This document shows, in pieces, positions 8,673 through 17,193 of a DNA stretch of 64,000 bases; the stretch's first letter is position 1, and each line of letters starts with the position of its first letter. The notes under the pieces were generated by a model. That model did no database searches. It was not told the DNA's origin and saw only the letters and a program-made list of their open reading frames with translations. The position numbers were made by a program, and so were the translations under genes. Source of the DNA: Niabella soli DSM 19437 (GTDB lineage Bacteria; Bacteroidota; Bacteroidia; Chitinophagales; Chitinophagaceae); assembly GCF_000243115.2 (NCBI RefSeq), contig NZ_CP007035.1, positions 372,001-436,000 on the forward strand. Reading direction: 5' to 3'.

Positions 8673-9734
8673 TTATTCTGCGTTGTATTGTTTTTCGTAA
8701 TAATGCTGGTAATCTCCGGAGGTCACGTGTTCCAGCCATTCGGTATTTTCCAGGAACCAGTCGATCGTTTTAGATAACCCTTCTTCAAAAGTAACGGATG
8801 GGCTCCATCCCAACTCTTTATTGATCTTGGTGGCATCGATGGCATAGCGCAGATCGTGACCCGGACGGTCTTTTACAAAAGTGATCAGTTGGGCACTGGT
8901 ACCGGCTATACGCCCCAGTTTTTCATCCATCTGCTGGCATAAGAGGTTTACCAGGTCGATGTTTTGCCACTCATTAAAACCGCCCACATTGTACTTTTCG
9001 CCGCTTTTCCCTTCGTGAAAAACCAGGTCAATAGCCCGCGCATGATCGATCACATACAGCCAGTCGCGGGTATATTTTCCATCCCCATAAACCGGCAATG
9101 GCTTGTTGTTAATGATATTATGGATCATCAGGGGGATCAGTTTTTCAGGGAAATGATTCGGCCCGTAATTGTTAGAGCAGTTGGTAAGCACTACCGGCAG
9201 CCCGTAGGTATCTGCATAGGCATATACAAAGTGATCGGAAGATGCTTTTGATGCGGAATACGGGGAATGCGGATCATAAGCCGTATCCTCGGTAAACAGG
9301 CCTTCAGCTCCCAGGGCGCCATATACTTCGTCTGTGGAAACATGGTGAAACCGCTTGCCTTCGTAATTGCCTTTCCAAAGCTCCTTCGCTGCATTCAATA
9401 AATTTACAGTACCGATCACATTGGTGTACACGAAATCGAGAGGAGAAGTAATAGAGCGGTCTACATGGCTTTCGGCTGCCAGGTGAATGACCCCATCCGG
9501 CCGGTATTTTTGAAACAAAGCGGTCACTTCGTTTGCATTTACGATATTGGCTTTTTCGAAAATATAATTGGGCTGGTCCTGGATATCTTTTAAATTTTCA
9601 AGGTTGCCTGCGTAGGTAAGCGCGTCCAGGTTAATGATCTTATAATCCGGGTACCGGGTTGCAAATAAACGGATTACATGCGAACCGATAAAGCCCGCGC
9701 CGCCGGTAATAATAATGGTTTTGGATTCAGGCAT
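8673..9734 (-). CDS. rfbB: dTDP-glucose 4,6-dehydratase (RfbB/RmlB)
   Basis: A 353-residue short-chain dehydrogenase/reductase of the extended type. It has the NAD-binding loop ITGGAGFIGSHV, the HVSTDEVYG catalytic threonine-aspartate-glutamate motif and the YSASKASSDHFV Tyr-Lys pair. DRPGHDLRYAIDATKINKEL near the C-terminus is typical of the family. It catalyses dTDP-glucose to dTDP-4-keto-6-deoxyglucose and is first in the rfbBCA operon. A -7-like TACTTTCG lies about 35 bp upstream. Confidence 0.97.
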   Translation of the reverse strand: MPESKTIIITGGAGFIGSHVIRLFATRYPDYKIINLDALTYAGNLENLKDIQDQPNYIFEKANIVNANEVTALFQKYRPDGVIHLAAESHVDRSITSPLDFVYTNVIGTVNLLNAAKELWKGNYEGKRFHHVSTDEVYGALGAEGLFTEDTAYDPHSPYSASKASSDHFVYAYADTYGLPVVLTNCSNNYGPNHFPEKLIPLMIHNIINNKPLPVYGDGKYTRDWLYVIDHARAIDLVFHEGKSGEKYNVGGFNEWQNIDLVNLLCQQMDEKLGRIAGTSAQLITFVKDRPGHDLRYAIDATKINKELGWSPSVTFEEGLSKTIDWFLENTEWLEHVTSGDYQHYYEKQYNAE

Positions 9735-9993
9735 ATTTCCTGTTGTTTTTAATATTGCTGATTTGGTTGCGAAAGTACGGATTTATGCAATGAAAGTCAA
9801 TGAATACGAAAGAACTATAGAAGGGAGGGATTGCAATCGCATTCCTGATGGGCCGGGTATTTGCCAGGCGTCATTTGCAAAATTGCACTGTGTATAAAAA
9901 GCTTAGGTAAAACCCTGTAAGGGTGATGGGAAGAAATGAATAGTCAATAGTCGCTGATTCGCAGATGTGGCGGAACATTGAACCTGTAACTGT
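9735..9993. other. Intergenic region between dnaG and rfbB
   Basis: No gene seen. It contains the rfbB -7-like element at 9770-9777 and a small stem ACCCTGTAAGGGT at about 9911-9923. Confidence 0.5.
9770..9777 (-). promoter_or_regulatory. Probable -7 element for the rfbBCA operon
   Basis: On the minus strand the sequence reads TACTTTCG, one base from the Bacteroidota TAnnTTTG consensus, 36 bp ahead of the rfbB start. The -33 element is not clear. Confidence 0.45.
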
Positions 9994-12018
9994 CTACTGA
10001 ATAATCACCGTTCCCAGGATATTAGTGATCTCCCGTTCCATATCTTTTAACGATTTGTGAATAAAGTGCAGTTCGCGGAATTTGGAGTCGTTTAGTGCTG
10101 AGGCCATATCCTCCTGGTTCTGCAATAACATCCGCTTGATCTTTTTTAGTTTGAGATATTGAATGGCCGATTCCACCTTTTGATTGGTGCGGTCTTCCGA
10201 AATTAATTTGTATTTGTTCAGGTCGTTTTCATTACCCTTGCTGATCACTTTTGAAAAGGCTTCAAACGATTGGCTGAAGAGGTCGCGTTGGTACCCGGTA
10301 TTATCGCTAAAATCCGAGGCCCACCGGTCGCTTTCTTCGTAAGGGTGATTGAGTAAGGAAACAGCGAAAGCACTAAGCTTCTTATCGTCATTGTAAATGA
10401 AATATTTGTCGTTGAGCAAACCCGGATTGTTGTGCAGGAGTTTTTTTACAGAGGTTATTAATTGATTTACATCGGTGTCGTCAATTTCAAGTTCATCAAT
10501 CTCGTCAAAGACATGCTGCGCCACCAGGGTTTGTTCATCCCAGGGGCGGTTACCATATTCCAGTAATATCCTGGCCAGCTCTTTTTCCTGCAGTTGATCT
10601 TTAAACAACAGGTCAAAAGTGGCGTCATCAAAACCGGATGTTTCGGCCGCTGCACTGTTTTTTTCTTTTTCAGTATTGCTTTGGGCCTTACGTTCGAGGC
10701 TGGCTACCCGGTCGCGGATATATTTATTTACCAGGGCGTGCAGTCCGGCCTCATCAATAGCCAGTATGGCTGCTGATTCCTTTATATAATCCTGCTGTTT
10801 GGTAAAGTCCTCCGCTTTATTAATTCGACTGATAGACTCAGCGATCTTGTTGACCAGTTCTGATTTTTTTACCGGGTCATCGCCAATGGATGCCAGGGAA
10901 GATTCCAGTTGGAAAAGAATAAAATCTTTTTTATTCTTTTTAATAAACTCAGTAAAGGCACCGGCGCCTATTTTATTTACAAAACTATCCGGGTCTTCCT
11001 TATCAGGGATCAATACCAGCTTCACATTCAGACTTTCTTCCAAAGCCAGGTCCAGCCCGCGCAACGCTGCTTTTACACCAGCCGCATCGCCGTCATAAAT
11101 GATCGTAAGATTGTTGGTGTATTTTTTTATGAGGCGCAATTGGTCCACCGTTAACGAAGTTCCCCCAGAGGCGACCACGTTTTCAATGCCTGCCTGATGA
11201 AGGGAGACCACGTCAGTGTAGCCCTCAACGAGTAAACATTCATCCGCCTTTTCAATGGCGGTGCGCGCAAAATACGAGCCATAAAGTATCTTACTTTTAA
11301 CGTAGATCTCGTTTTCGGGCGTGTTAATATATTTGGGCGCTTTATCCGTCGTTTTCAAAATGCGCGCACCAAAGCCCAGCACTTTCCCGCTATGATTGTG
11401 AATCGGAAAAATAACCCGCCCGCGATAGTTATCCGCGAGGGCGCCATTGCGTTCCGCGACCAACCCACTTTTTAATAAGAGTTCCTTGTTATACTGTTTC
11501 GACAACGCCTCCCGCGTGAAAGCATCCCTGTCGTTGGGAGCATACCCCAGCCGGAATTTTTCTATGATCCCCTCACGAAACCCCCGCTCTTTAAAATAGC
11601 TGAGGCCGATCAGCCTGCCTTCTTCAGATTCCGTTAATGCTTTTGTGAAAAATTGCTCAGCAAAATTATTAATGATGAAGAGACTGTCTGCGGTTTGATA
11701 TTGCTCGCGTTGTTCGTCGCTGGCAAAGGTTTCTTCTACTTCGATTCCGTAGCGGTTGGCCAACCATTTCAGGGCTTCCACATAACTGTATTTCTCATGC
11801 TCCATGATGAAGCTGATGGTGTTGCCGCTTTTGCCGCAACCGAAACATTTGTATATTTCTTTAGAGGGAGAAACAGTGAAGGAAGGCGTTTTTTCGTTAT
11901 GAAAAGGGCAGAGGCCCAGGTAGTTGGCCCCCCTTTTTTTCAATTTTACAAATTCACCTACCACGTCCAGTACGTCGATGCGGGAAAGAATATCCTGTAT
12001 GGTATTTTGGGAGATCAC
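9994..12018 (-). CDS. dnaG: DNA primase (DnaG)
   Basis: A 674-residue replicative primase that makes RNA primers at the fork. The N-terminal CHC2 zinc finger is intact (C37, H40, C58, C61 in LCPFHNEKTPSF...YKCFGCGKSG). The RNA polymerase core carries the Toprim motifs LVEGYTDVVSLHQ with the catalytic Glu and IIYDGDAAG. The C-terminal helicase-binding part is divergent and helical, as usual. Translation starts at GTG 12018; a stop two codons upstream excludes any earlier start. A -7-like box ends only five bases before the GTG, so the message may be nearly leaderless. Confidence 0.97.
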   Translation of the reverse strand: MISQNTIQDILSRIDVLDVVGEFVKLKKRGANYLGLCPFHNEKTPSFTVSPSKEIYKCFGCGKSGNTISFIMEHEKYSYVEALKWLANRYGIEVEETFASDEQREQYQTADSLFIINNFAEQFFTKALTESEEGRLIGLSYFKERGFREGIIEKFRLGYAPNDRDAFTREALSKQYNKELLLKSGLVAERNGALADNYRGRVIFPIHNHSGKVLGFGARILKTTDKAPKYINTPENEIYVKSKILYGSYFARTAIEKADECLLVEGYTDVVSLHQAGIENVVASGGTSLTVDQLRLIKKYTNNLTIIYDGDAAGVKAALRGLDLALEESLNVKLVLIPDKEDPDSFVNKIGAGAFTEFIKKNKKDFILFQLESSLASIGDDPVKKSELVNKIAESISRINKAEDFTKQQDYIKESAAILAIDEAGLHALVNKYIRDRVASLERKAQSNTEKEKNSAAAETSGFDDATFDLLFKDQLQEKELARILLEYGNRPWDEQTLVAQHVFDEIDELEIDDTDVNQLITSVKKLLHNNPGLLNDKYFIYNDDKKLSAFAVSLLNHPYEESDRWASDFSDNTGYQRDLFSQSFEAFSKVISKGNENDLNKYKLISEDRTNQKVESAIQYLKLKKIKRMLLQNQEDMASALNDSKFRELHFIHKSLKDMEREITNILGTVIIQ

Positions 12019-12022
12019 GGGC

Positions 12023-12030
12023 CGAAATTA
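12023..12030 (-). promoter_or_regulatory. Possible -7 element for dnaG
   Basis: The minus strand reads TAATTTCG, one mismatch to TAnnTTTG, directly before GCCC and the GTG start codon. No TTTG -33 element is found at 19-21 bp, so the call is weak. Confidence 0.3.
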
Positions 12031-12147
12031 CGATTTTAAGACGTAATGTTTCAGGCGTTCATTTAACCCAACGAAGCCAGAGGTTATTCCGCTGAATAAT
12101 TTCGCAGATCCCGCTGGATCAAATTTCACCCTACAGCATTTAGGGAA

Positions 12148-12546
12148 TTAATTAATAATTTCCCCTTTAATATTCGCCAGTTTTTCGTTCCATTGTTGAC
12201 GTTCCCCGGGCGTTAATCTTACCCAATCGGTTAGCTCACCAATGACCTTCAACGGCGCCTGGCTACGATAGGAGCGGGTGGGGTTGCCCGGGAATTTTTT
12301 GTCCGTAACGTTGGGGTCGTTTTCAAAGCTTCCTGTTGGCTCAACGATATAAATGCGCTCATCCCCGTCCCCTTTGGCCAGTGCAGCGGCCAGTCCCGCC
12401 CCATTGGCAAGAGCGGTAAAATAAATGTGGTTCATGATGATCTCCGGCTGGTAATTCGACCGGAATCCTGCGGTCAGTAAATCACCCACCTGCAGATCTG
12501 CCTTCGTTCCATGGTAAAAGGGTCCATTGTCTAAAATATCCGTCAT
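12148..12546 (-). CDS. arr: Rifamycin (NAD+) ADP-ribosyltransferase (Arr)
   Basis: A 132-residue single-domain cytoplasmic enzyme that transfers ADP-ribose from NAD+ to the ansa-chain hydroxyl of rifamycins. Family features are GPFYHGTKADLQVGDLLTAGF, SNYQPEIIMNHIYFTA, ERIYIVEPTGSFENDPNVTD and KFPGNPTRSYRSQAPLKVIG. Length fits Arr proteins (about 135-150). It stands alone, with no integron or transposon signs around it, so it looks like a resident chromosomal arr gene. A terminator for the gene upstream of it lies at 12599-12626. Confidence 0.92.
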   Translation of the reverse strand: MTDILDNGPFYHGTKADLQVGDLLTAGFRSNYQPEIIMNHIYFTALANGAGLAAALAKGDGDERIYIVEPTGSFENDPNVTDKKFPGNPTRSYRSQAPLKVIGELTDWVRLTPGERQQWNEKLANIKGEIIN

Positions 12547-12598
12547 TCAGGTTTGTTTTTATGAATTTGTTCCAATGCCATTCTTTTTAAGTTAAACA

Positions 12599-12626
12599 AA
12601 ACCCACCACTATAATGTGATGGGTTT
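12599..12626 (-). terminator. Intrinsic terminator after the small Cys-rich gene pair
   Basis: On the minus strand, stem AAACCCATCAC / GTGGTGGGTTT (one wobble pair), loop ATTATA, followed by a T-rich tail TGTTTAAC. It lies 20 bp after the stop of the 48-residue gene. Confidence 0.75.
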
Positions 12627-12646
12627 GGCTTATAGTGCAGTAGTAT

Positions 12647-12793
12647 TTATTTCCTGCAACAGGAGCTTCCCGGGTAACAGCAAGCTTTCCCCGGAGCACA
12701 ACAATCTGCTTTTTTGGGCGCATTGTTGTTGGCATATAAAGCAGCACTCATGAGCATTAACGCTAAAGAAATGCCGGCAACTAATTTTTTCAT
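12647..12793 (-). CDS. Small exported protein with a regular CC-x5-CC-x5-CC array
   Basis: The start at 12793 gives a 48-residue protein with a typical signal peptide (MKKLVAGISLALMLMSAALY, cleavage probably near YA-N). The mature part is only about 27 residues. It contains three cysteine pairs at equal spacing, in DCCAPGKACCYPGSSCC. An upstream ATG at 12859 adds 22 residues that spoil the signal peptide, so I reject it. The array suggests binding of a thiophilic metal or disulfide-rich folding in the periplasm. I do not recognise a named family. It lies 41 bp downstream of another small exported Cys-rich protein gene, probably in one operon. Confidence 0.65.
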   Translation of the reverse strand: MKKLVAGISLALMLMSAALYANNNAPKKADCCAPGKACCYPGSSCCRK

Positions 12794-12834
12794 TTTATTC
12801 AATTTAAATGGTGAAATATCTTTTTCTTTTGAAC

Positions 12835-13179
12835 TTAAACCGTTTCCGGCGGGTGCCAAAAGTCCTGGATATAAAAAGATACAACGCTGTCATTTGATAA
12901 CCCGGTTTTTTTTGATGAAGTAAAAAGGGGGATCAGCGAAAATATTGGTTCGTTTGAATTGAGAAAGTAACTATTGGAGCAGACTAAAAACGGGTTATCG
13001 CAGTGCCCGTTTTTGCAAGGGTAATTGCTTTTTTCCTGGGCCGGGGATGACCTTTTGCACATTCCGGTACAGCAGTCATGTGCAGGTTGCTCCTTTGCGG
13101 TTACAATGAAATTGCCCAATACAGGCTGAACTGCTAAAAACAGCACTACTACCGCAAGTATGGCCGATATGATTTTCAT
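12835..13179 (-). CDS. Small exported cysteine-rich protein
   Basis: A 114-residue protein with a signal peptide (MKIISAILAVVVLFLAVQPVLG). The mature region has HDCCTGMCK, YPCKNGHC, then DNPFLVCSNSYFL and a C-terminal FWHPPE. The spacing C-N-P-F-like...C and the aromatic-PP tail resemble small Bacteroidota proteins often found near copper or other metal resistance genes, but no such gene is nearby. It probably heads a two-gene operon with the CC-array peptide. Function unknown; metal binding is inference from the cysteines and histidine. Confidence 0.6.
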   Translation of the reverse strand: MKIISAILAVVVLFLAVQPVLGNFIVTAKEQPAHDCCTGMCKRSSPAQEKSNYPCKNGHCDNPFLVCSNSYFLNSNEPIFSLIPLFTSSKKTGLSNDSVVSFYIQDFWHPPETV

Positions 13180-13248
13180 TGTATTCCTAAAGGTAGCACT
13201 TTAATTAAAATGTTGCGTGCTGCATATTGGGATATTATGACGAGGGGC

Positions 13249-14415
13249 TCAGTTAGTGGCTGTTCTTCCCTGGCAGTAGTCGGATAAAGCTTCAATTATC
13301 ATTTTTGTTTTGTTGCCAAGGAACACAGCTTTTTGAAGATCAGCACAAATCTTTTCTTGTTCACCTGCGGGAACAGGAACTTTGTCGGCAGCAGCTAAAA
13401 CGGTCACGTCCCGATTCTTTGACAATGTTCTGCTATTGGCAAATTGATATTTTCTGATTCTTGCAAACGCCCGGTTGGCTAAAGCCGTCGCCATGTAGGG
13501 CTCGTAGAATAGCGCTTTATCCAGATCTGCGATGGCATCATCAAATTGAAAATCATTTAATTTAATTGTGCCTCTTGAAAAATAGGCATCGGCAAAACTG
13601 CTATCCAATTCGAGGGCTTTTGAACAATATTTGATCGCGGCTTTTATATCTCCTTCTTTGTTGCTTTCATTGCTTTTTTTCATCAATTGGTTTATTCTTA
13701 CAAGATTTGGGTCAGGTTCAACTTTACCTTTTTTAATAAAGACTTTTTCTTTTATTCTTCCCGTAGAATAATACCTGGTTGCAGTGTCAAAGAGTTCGCC
13801 CTTGAAATAATTGCTAAGTAGTTTAACTTTTCCGTTTGGGAAATAACTTTCCCAAATCCCTTCTTCTTTACCATCTGCAAATATTCCTTTTTGACGTAAG
13901 GTGCCATCCTCATAATATTCTTTAGCCAACCCATTTTCAATCCCGTCTTTGTAATATTTTTCTGCTTCTATTTTGCCGTTTTGATAATACATGGTGCGAC
14001 GGCCATTTACTAAACCGTTTATAAATGCGCCATCACCTTGTTTTTTCCCGCTGTAGTAGTAGTCGATAAAGGGGCCGGAGTAGGGATTGTTATGGAAAAG
14101 CCACACGCCATTTTTCCTTTCCATTTGTTTTGTCGAAGGTATTTGCCTTAAGCTGTCAGCTCTGTTTCTATATTCTTTTGTAAATACAAATGTTACACCA
14201 TCAAACTGCGCGTAACCTAAACGATTCAGTGTGTCTTTATTTTTTATAATCGTAATATCGGCAACATCGGTTTGCTGAATTTCATCCCCCTGTTGCGGAT
14301 CGTCTATGACAGGAATCGAGTCAACAACAAACATTATTTTATCAGCGATAGTCTGGCCGGATGTATTAAGTAATGATAAAAAGAGCACTGAAAGAAGCAA
14401 TATCGTTTTAAGCAT
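13249..14415 (-). CDS. Secreted MORN-repeat plus TPR protein
   Basis: A 388-residue protein with a signal peptide (MLKTILLLSVLFLSLLNTSG). Residues from about 115 to 230 hold repeated MORN_2 (YwqK-like) units such as YYSGKKQGDGAFINGLVNG, YYQNGKIEAEKYYKDG and YFPNGKVKLLSNYFKGE. A TPR block follows (AIKYCSKALELDSSFADAYF, DAIADLDKALFYEPYMATAL). Such proteins probably mediate protein-protein contacts in the periplasm or at the outer membrane; no enzymatic motif is visible. Despite the database name antitoxin component YwqK sometimes given to MORN_2 proteins, there is no toxin gene next to it. Confidence 0.75.
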   Translation of the reverse strand: MLKTILLLSVLFLSLLNTSGQTIADKIMFVVDSIPVIDDPQQGDEIQQTDVADITIIKNKDTLNRLGYAQFDGVTFVFTKEYRNRADSLRQIPSTKQMERKNGVWLFHNNPYSGPFIDYYYSGKKQGDGAFINGLVNGRRTMYYQNGKIEAEKYYKDGIENGLAKEYYEDGTLRQKGIFADGKEEGIWESYFPNGKVKLLSNYFKGELFDTATRYYSTGRIKEKVFIKKGKVEPDPNLVRINQLMKKSNESNKEGDIKAAIKYCSKALELDSSFADAYFSRGTIKLNDFQFDDAIADLDKALFYEPYMATALANRAFARIRKYQFANSRTLSKNRDVTVLAAADKVPVPAGEQEKICADLQKAVFLGNKTKMIIEALSDYCQGRTATN

Positions 14416-14492
14416 AGTTGAAGGTCTCAGGTAGTTTGGTTAATAAGTCGAAAATATGCCAAAGTTCCCGGCGTAAAATTAGTATAATATAA

Positions 14493-14517
14493 AAAGCCAC
14501 GAATAATTCATGGCTTT
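14493..14517 (-). terminator. Probable terminator of the GMC oxidoreductase operon
   Basis: Hairpin AAAGCCA-C-GAA-TAA-TTC-A-TGGCTTT with an A/T-rich flank on both sides, 25 bp beyond the stop codon of the small-subunit gene. Confidence 0.6.
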
Positions 14518-14541
14518 ACTTTTATCTGGTAGTTTACGTTA

Positions 14542-15213
14542 TCACGGAAAGCTAACGCATTCTTTCAGCTCTCTATCGGTATACGCCAGTCCGTACTGTT
14601 TTAACACATCATCCGGAACGCCATTCCACTGATTGGGCTGATTGCCGGCATACCCCAGGTCTTTTACACCTATGGCGGTGGAATAGAAGCCGGTGGCCGT
14701 GAGGTCCCGTATCTGGCTAAAAAAAGCAACGCCCTGGCTCAGCTCAGGTTTGCCCTTGGCCCGCTCAGGGTAAGCGATCAGATCTACCATTGCTATACGT
14801 TGCTGCTCTGTGCAGTCTTTGAAGGGTTTGCCATATCTGTTCAGACACTGCAGATCCAACCAGCGTAACCCACCTCTGAGGGGCGTTTGCAATTTGGGTT
14901 GATCCTTTACTGTAAACTGGATAAACTCAGGAACTTTAGCGTCGGTGGCACTGCCGCTTACGGCGTCTTTTGGAATGATGATGTCTGTCAGGATGGTGAT
15001 GGTTGCCATTTCATGGGCATCAAAAAAATCGGGGAGGGCATCCACTTCTTTTTCATGAATTTTTTCATCTTCATAACGATGCACTGCTCCTTCTTTTTCC
15101 GCACCGGCAGTTGTTGCCGCTTCTTTTTTTTCATTGGTGTTACAACCAATGGCCAATGCGCCGGAAGCCAAAGCCCCCGCAGCTATGTATTTGAGCGAAT
15201 CACGTCTTTTCAT
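14542..15213 (-). CDS. Gluconate 2-dehydrogenase subunit 3-family protein, Tat-exported
   Basis: A 223-residue small subunit of a GMC-type dehydrogenase. The N-terminus MKRRDSLKYIAAGALASG is a twin-arginine signal, and GALAIGC looks like a lipobox, so it may be a Tat-exported lipoprotein. The rest matches gluconate_2-dh3 proteins: AHEMATITILTDIIIP, FIQFTVKDQP, GLRWLDLQCLNRYGKPF, and TGFYSTAIGVKDLGYAGN near the end. It lies 79 bp downstream of its GMC partner. Such subunits carry the signal peptide and take the signal-less catalytic subunit through the Tat pore as a folded complex. Confidence 0.88.
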   Translation of the reverse strand: MKRRDSLKYIAAGALASGALAIGCNTNEKKEAATTAGAEKEGAVHRYEDEKIHEKEVDALPDFFDAHEMATITILTDIIIPKDAVSGSATDAKVPEFIQFTVKDQPKLQTPLRGGLRWLDLQCLNRYGKPFKDCTEQQRIAMVDLIAYPERAKGKPELSQGVAFFSQIRDLTATGFYSTAIGVKDLGYAGNQPNQWNGVPDDVLKQYGLAYTDRELKECVSFP

Positions 15214-15229
15214 ATTGATATGTTTGAGG

Positions 15230-15290
15230 TTAGAAGTTTAAAGTTTGATGTTGGTGCTAACGTCAGATATCAAACCTTAAACATCAAACC
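15230..15290. repeat. Dispersed intergenic repeat, family 3 (copy B), hairpin
   Basis: AAAGTTTGATGTT and AACATCAAAC form the two arms of an imperfect hairpin. CGTCAGATATCAAAC and AAACATCAAAC repeat the words of 2673-2703. It separates the two GMC-complex genes. Confidence 0.5.
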
Positions 15291-15292
15291 TG

Positions 15293-17035
15293 TTAAAGAT
15301 TTTGTTTTTTCATTTCATCAATAATATACTCGCTGGCCCGCATGCTTAAGGCCAGGATGGTCCAGGTGATATTCTTATTGGCCTGTGAAGTGAACTGGCT
15401 GCCATCTACACAAAACAATGTTTTACAATCATGCGCCTGGCTCCATTTATTTAATGCCGAACTTTTGGGATCATCGCCCATGCGTGCCGTACCGGCCTCA
15501 TGAATAATATAACCCGGTTTATCAATACCGTAATTTTTCTCGGGCCCGTCATCTCCCCAGGTAATTACAGCGCCCATATTGTGCATGATCTCTTTGAAGG
15601 TTTCTTTCATATGCTTGGCCTGCTTTACCTCATAATCGCTCAATGTTACATTAAACTTCAAAACGGGGATCCCGTATTTGTCCACCACCTTGGGATCGAT
15701 CTCGCAGCGGTTATGCTCAAAAGCAATGGCTTCACCGCGACCGGCCATGCCTACTGACGCACCATAGAAATAACGCTGATCTTCTTTAAAAGACGCTCCA
15801 TAACCCCCGGCTTCTTTCTTCTTGCCGTTTACCGGGTATTTGCCGTTTAAATTTTCCAGGCCCATTCCAAATCCATAGGAGGGCTGACCGCCAAAGCCTC
15901 CCCAGTATTCGATATGATATCCCCGGGGGAAATCCAGCTTTTTATCATCGCCCCACCAGGGGGAGTATACGTGCATACCGCCTACACCATCTTCATTGTA
16001 GCGTTTTCTGCCAAACAATTCGGGGAGGTAACCGCCCATGGCAGCACCGGTACTATCCTGCAGGTATTTGCCCACCACATTACTGCTGTTGGCCAGCCCG
16101 TTCGGATGACGCTGTGATTTTGAGTTCAGTAAAAGCCGTGCCGTTTCGCAGGCGCTTGCTGCCAGTATTACCACGCGGCCATCCACCTGGTATTCCAGCA
16201 TATCGGCTTTGTTGATATAGGAAACGCCGGTAGCCAGTCCTTCCGCATTGGTCAGTACCTCGCGCGCCATGGCGTCGGCGATCACATCCAGCTTGCCGGT
16301 TTTCAGCGCGGGGTAGATCAATACGTTTGAGGAAGAAAAATCGGCCTTGGCCATACTACAGTTTCTGCCGCATTGGGCGCAGAAAAAGCAGGAGCCGCGG
16401 TCGTCGTTTAATTTTTTTGTCAGGATCGACAGGCGGGAGGGGATCACCGGCACATTGGCTTTTTGAGCCCCTTTCTTAATAAACAATTCATGCAGCCGGG
16501 GTTTGGGCGCCGGCAAAAAAATGCCGTCCGGTTCGTTGGGCAGGTTCTCCACACTTCCGAATACGCCAATCAACTGATCTACTTTATCATAATAAGGTTT
16601 TATATCGTCGTATCCAATGGGCCAGTCGGCGCCAACGCCGTCATGACTATACCCTTTAAAATCCCTGGGCCCAAAACGCAGGGAAATGCGTCCCCAGTGG
16701 TTGGTTCTTCCCCCCAGCATCCGTGCGCGGAACCATTCCCATTCGGTGCCGGTTTCCTTGGTGTAAGGTTCGCCTTCAATATCCCAGCCCCCATAGCAGG
16801 CGTCCAAATCCCCGAAAGGGCGGTATTTTGTAGCGCGTCCCCGGCGTTTGGAGTCCCAGGTGTTTTTGAGCTGGTATACTTCTTTTTGCGGATTATACAT
16901 GGTGCCGGCCTCGATCAAACACACGCTCAAACCAGACTTCGACAAGGTATAAGCAGCCATACCCCCGCCCGCACCGGAGCCCACGATCACTACATCATAT
17001 TTCTTTGCTTGTTTCTTGATTTGCAACTCTTTCAT
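15293..17035 (-). CDS. GMC-family FAD-dependent oxidoreductase (sugar/alcohol dehydrogenase large subunit)
   Basis: A 580-residue flavoprotein. The ADP-binding fold is at the N-terminus (VVIVGSGAGGGMAAYTLSK, G19/G21/G24). The second GMC signature lies around MLGGRTNHWGRISLRF. A cysteine-rich stretch near residue 220 (CFFCAQCGRNC) could hold a cluster or disulfides. The C-terminal GMC segment has HEAGTARMGDDP and CVDGSQF. There is no signal peptide; export is expected by co-translocation with the Tat-signal subunit 3 encoded just downstream. The complex probably oxidises a sugar or polyol in the periplasm and passes electrons to quinone or a cytochrome. The substrate cannot be told from sequence. 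Confidence 0.9.
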   Translation of the reverse strand: MKELQIKKQAKKYDVVIVGSGAGGGMAAYTLSKSGLSVCLIEAGTMYNPQKEVYQLKNTWDSKRRGRATKYRPFGDLDACYGGWDIEGEPYTKETGTEWEWFRARMLGGRTNHWGRISLRFGPRDFKGYSHDGVGADWPIGYDDIKPYYDKVDQLIGVFGSVENLPNEPDGIFLPAPKPRLHELFIKKGAQKANVPVIPSRLSILTKKLNDDRGSCFFCAQCGRNCSMAKADFSSSNVLIYPALKTGKLDVIADAMAREVLTNAEGLATGVSYINKADMLEYQVDGRVVILAASACETARLLLNSKSQRHPNGLANSSNVVGKYLQDSTGAAMGGYLPELFGRKRYNEDGVGGMHVYSPWWGDDKKLDFPRGYHIEYWGGFGGQPSYGFGMGLENLNGKYPVNGKKKEAGGYGASFKEDQRYFYGASVGMAGRGEAIAFEHNRCEIDPKVVDKYGIPVLKFNVTLSDYEVKQAKHMKETFKEIMHNMGAVITWGDDGPEKNYGIDKPGYIIHEAGTARMGDDPKSSALNKWSQAHDCKTLFCVDGSQFTSQANKNITWTILALSMRASEYIIDEMKKQNL

Positions 17036-17193
17036 TCAAATGGCCATTTAATTTTATTGAATAATGCGAGACAAGATACAACGAAATGTTTGAAATTAAA
17101 CGGGCATTTTTGAAAGTAATTTATAAGAATGGTTGTTTCGCTGATAAAAGGTTATTTTTAAATCGGATTTTAATTTTAGTGAAATAAAAAGTA

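Noticed and set aside
12794-12859. 22-residue extension of the CC-array peptide
   Set aside because: It places charged residues before the signal peptide and overlaps the gene upstream.
13249-14415. Toxin-antitoxin component (YwqK name)
   Set aside because: The MORN_2 repeats give the name by annotation habit, but the protein is exported and has no toxin partner.
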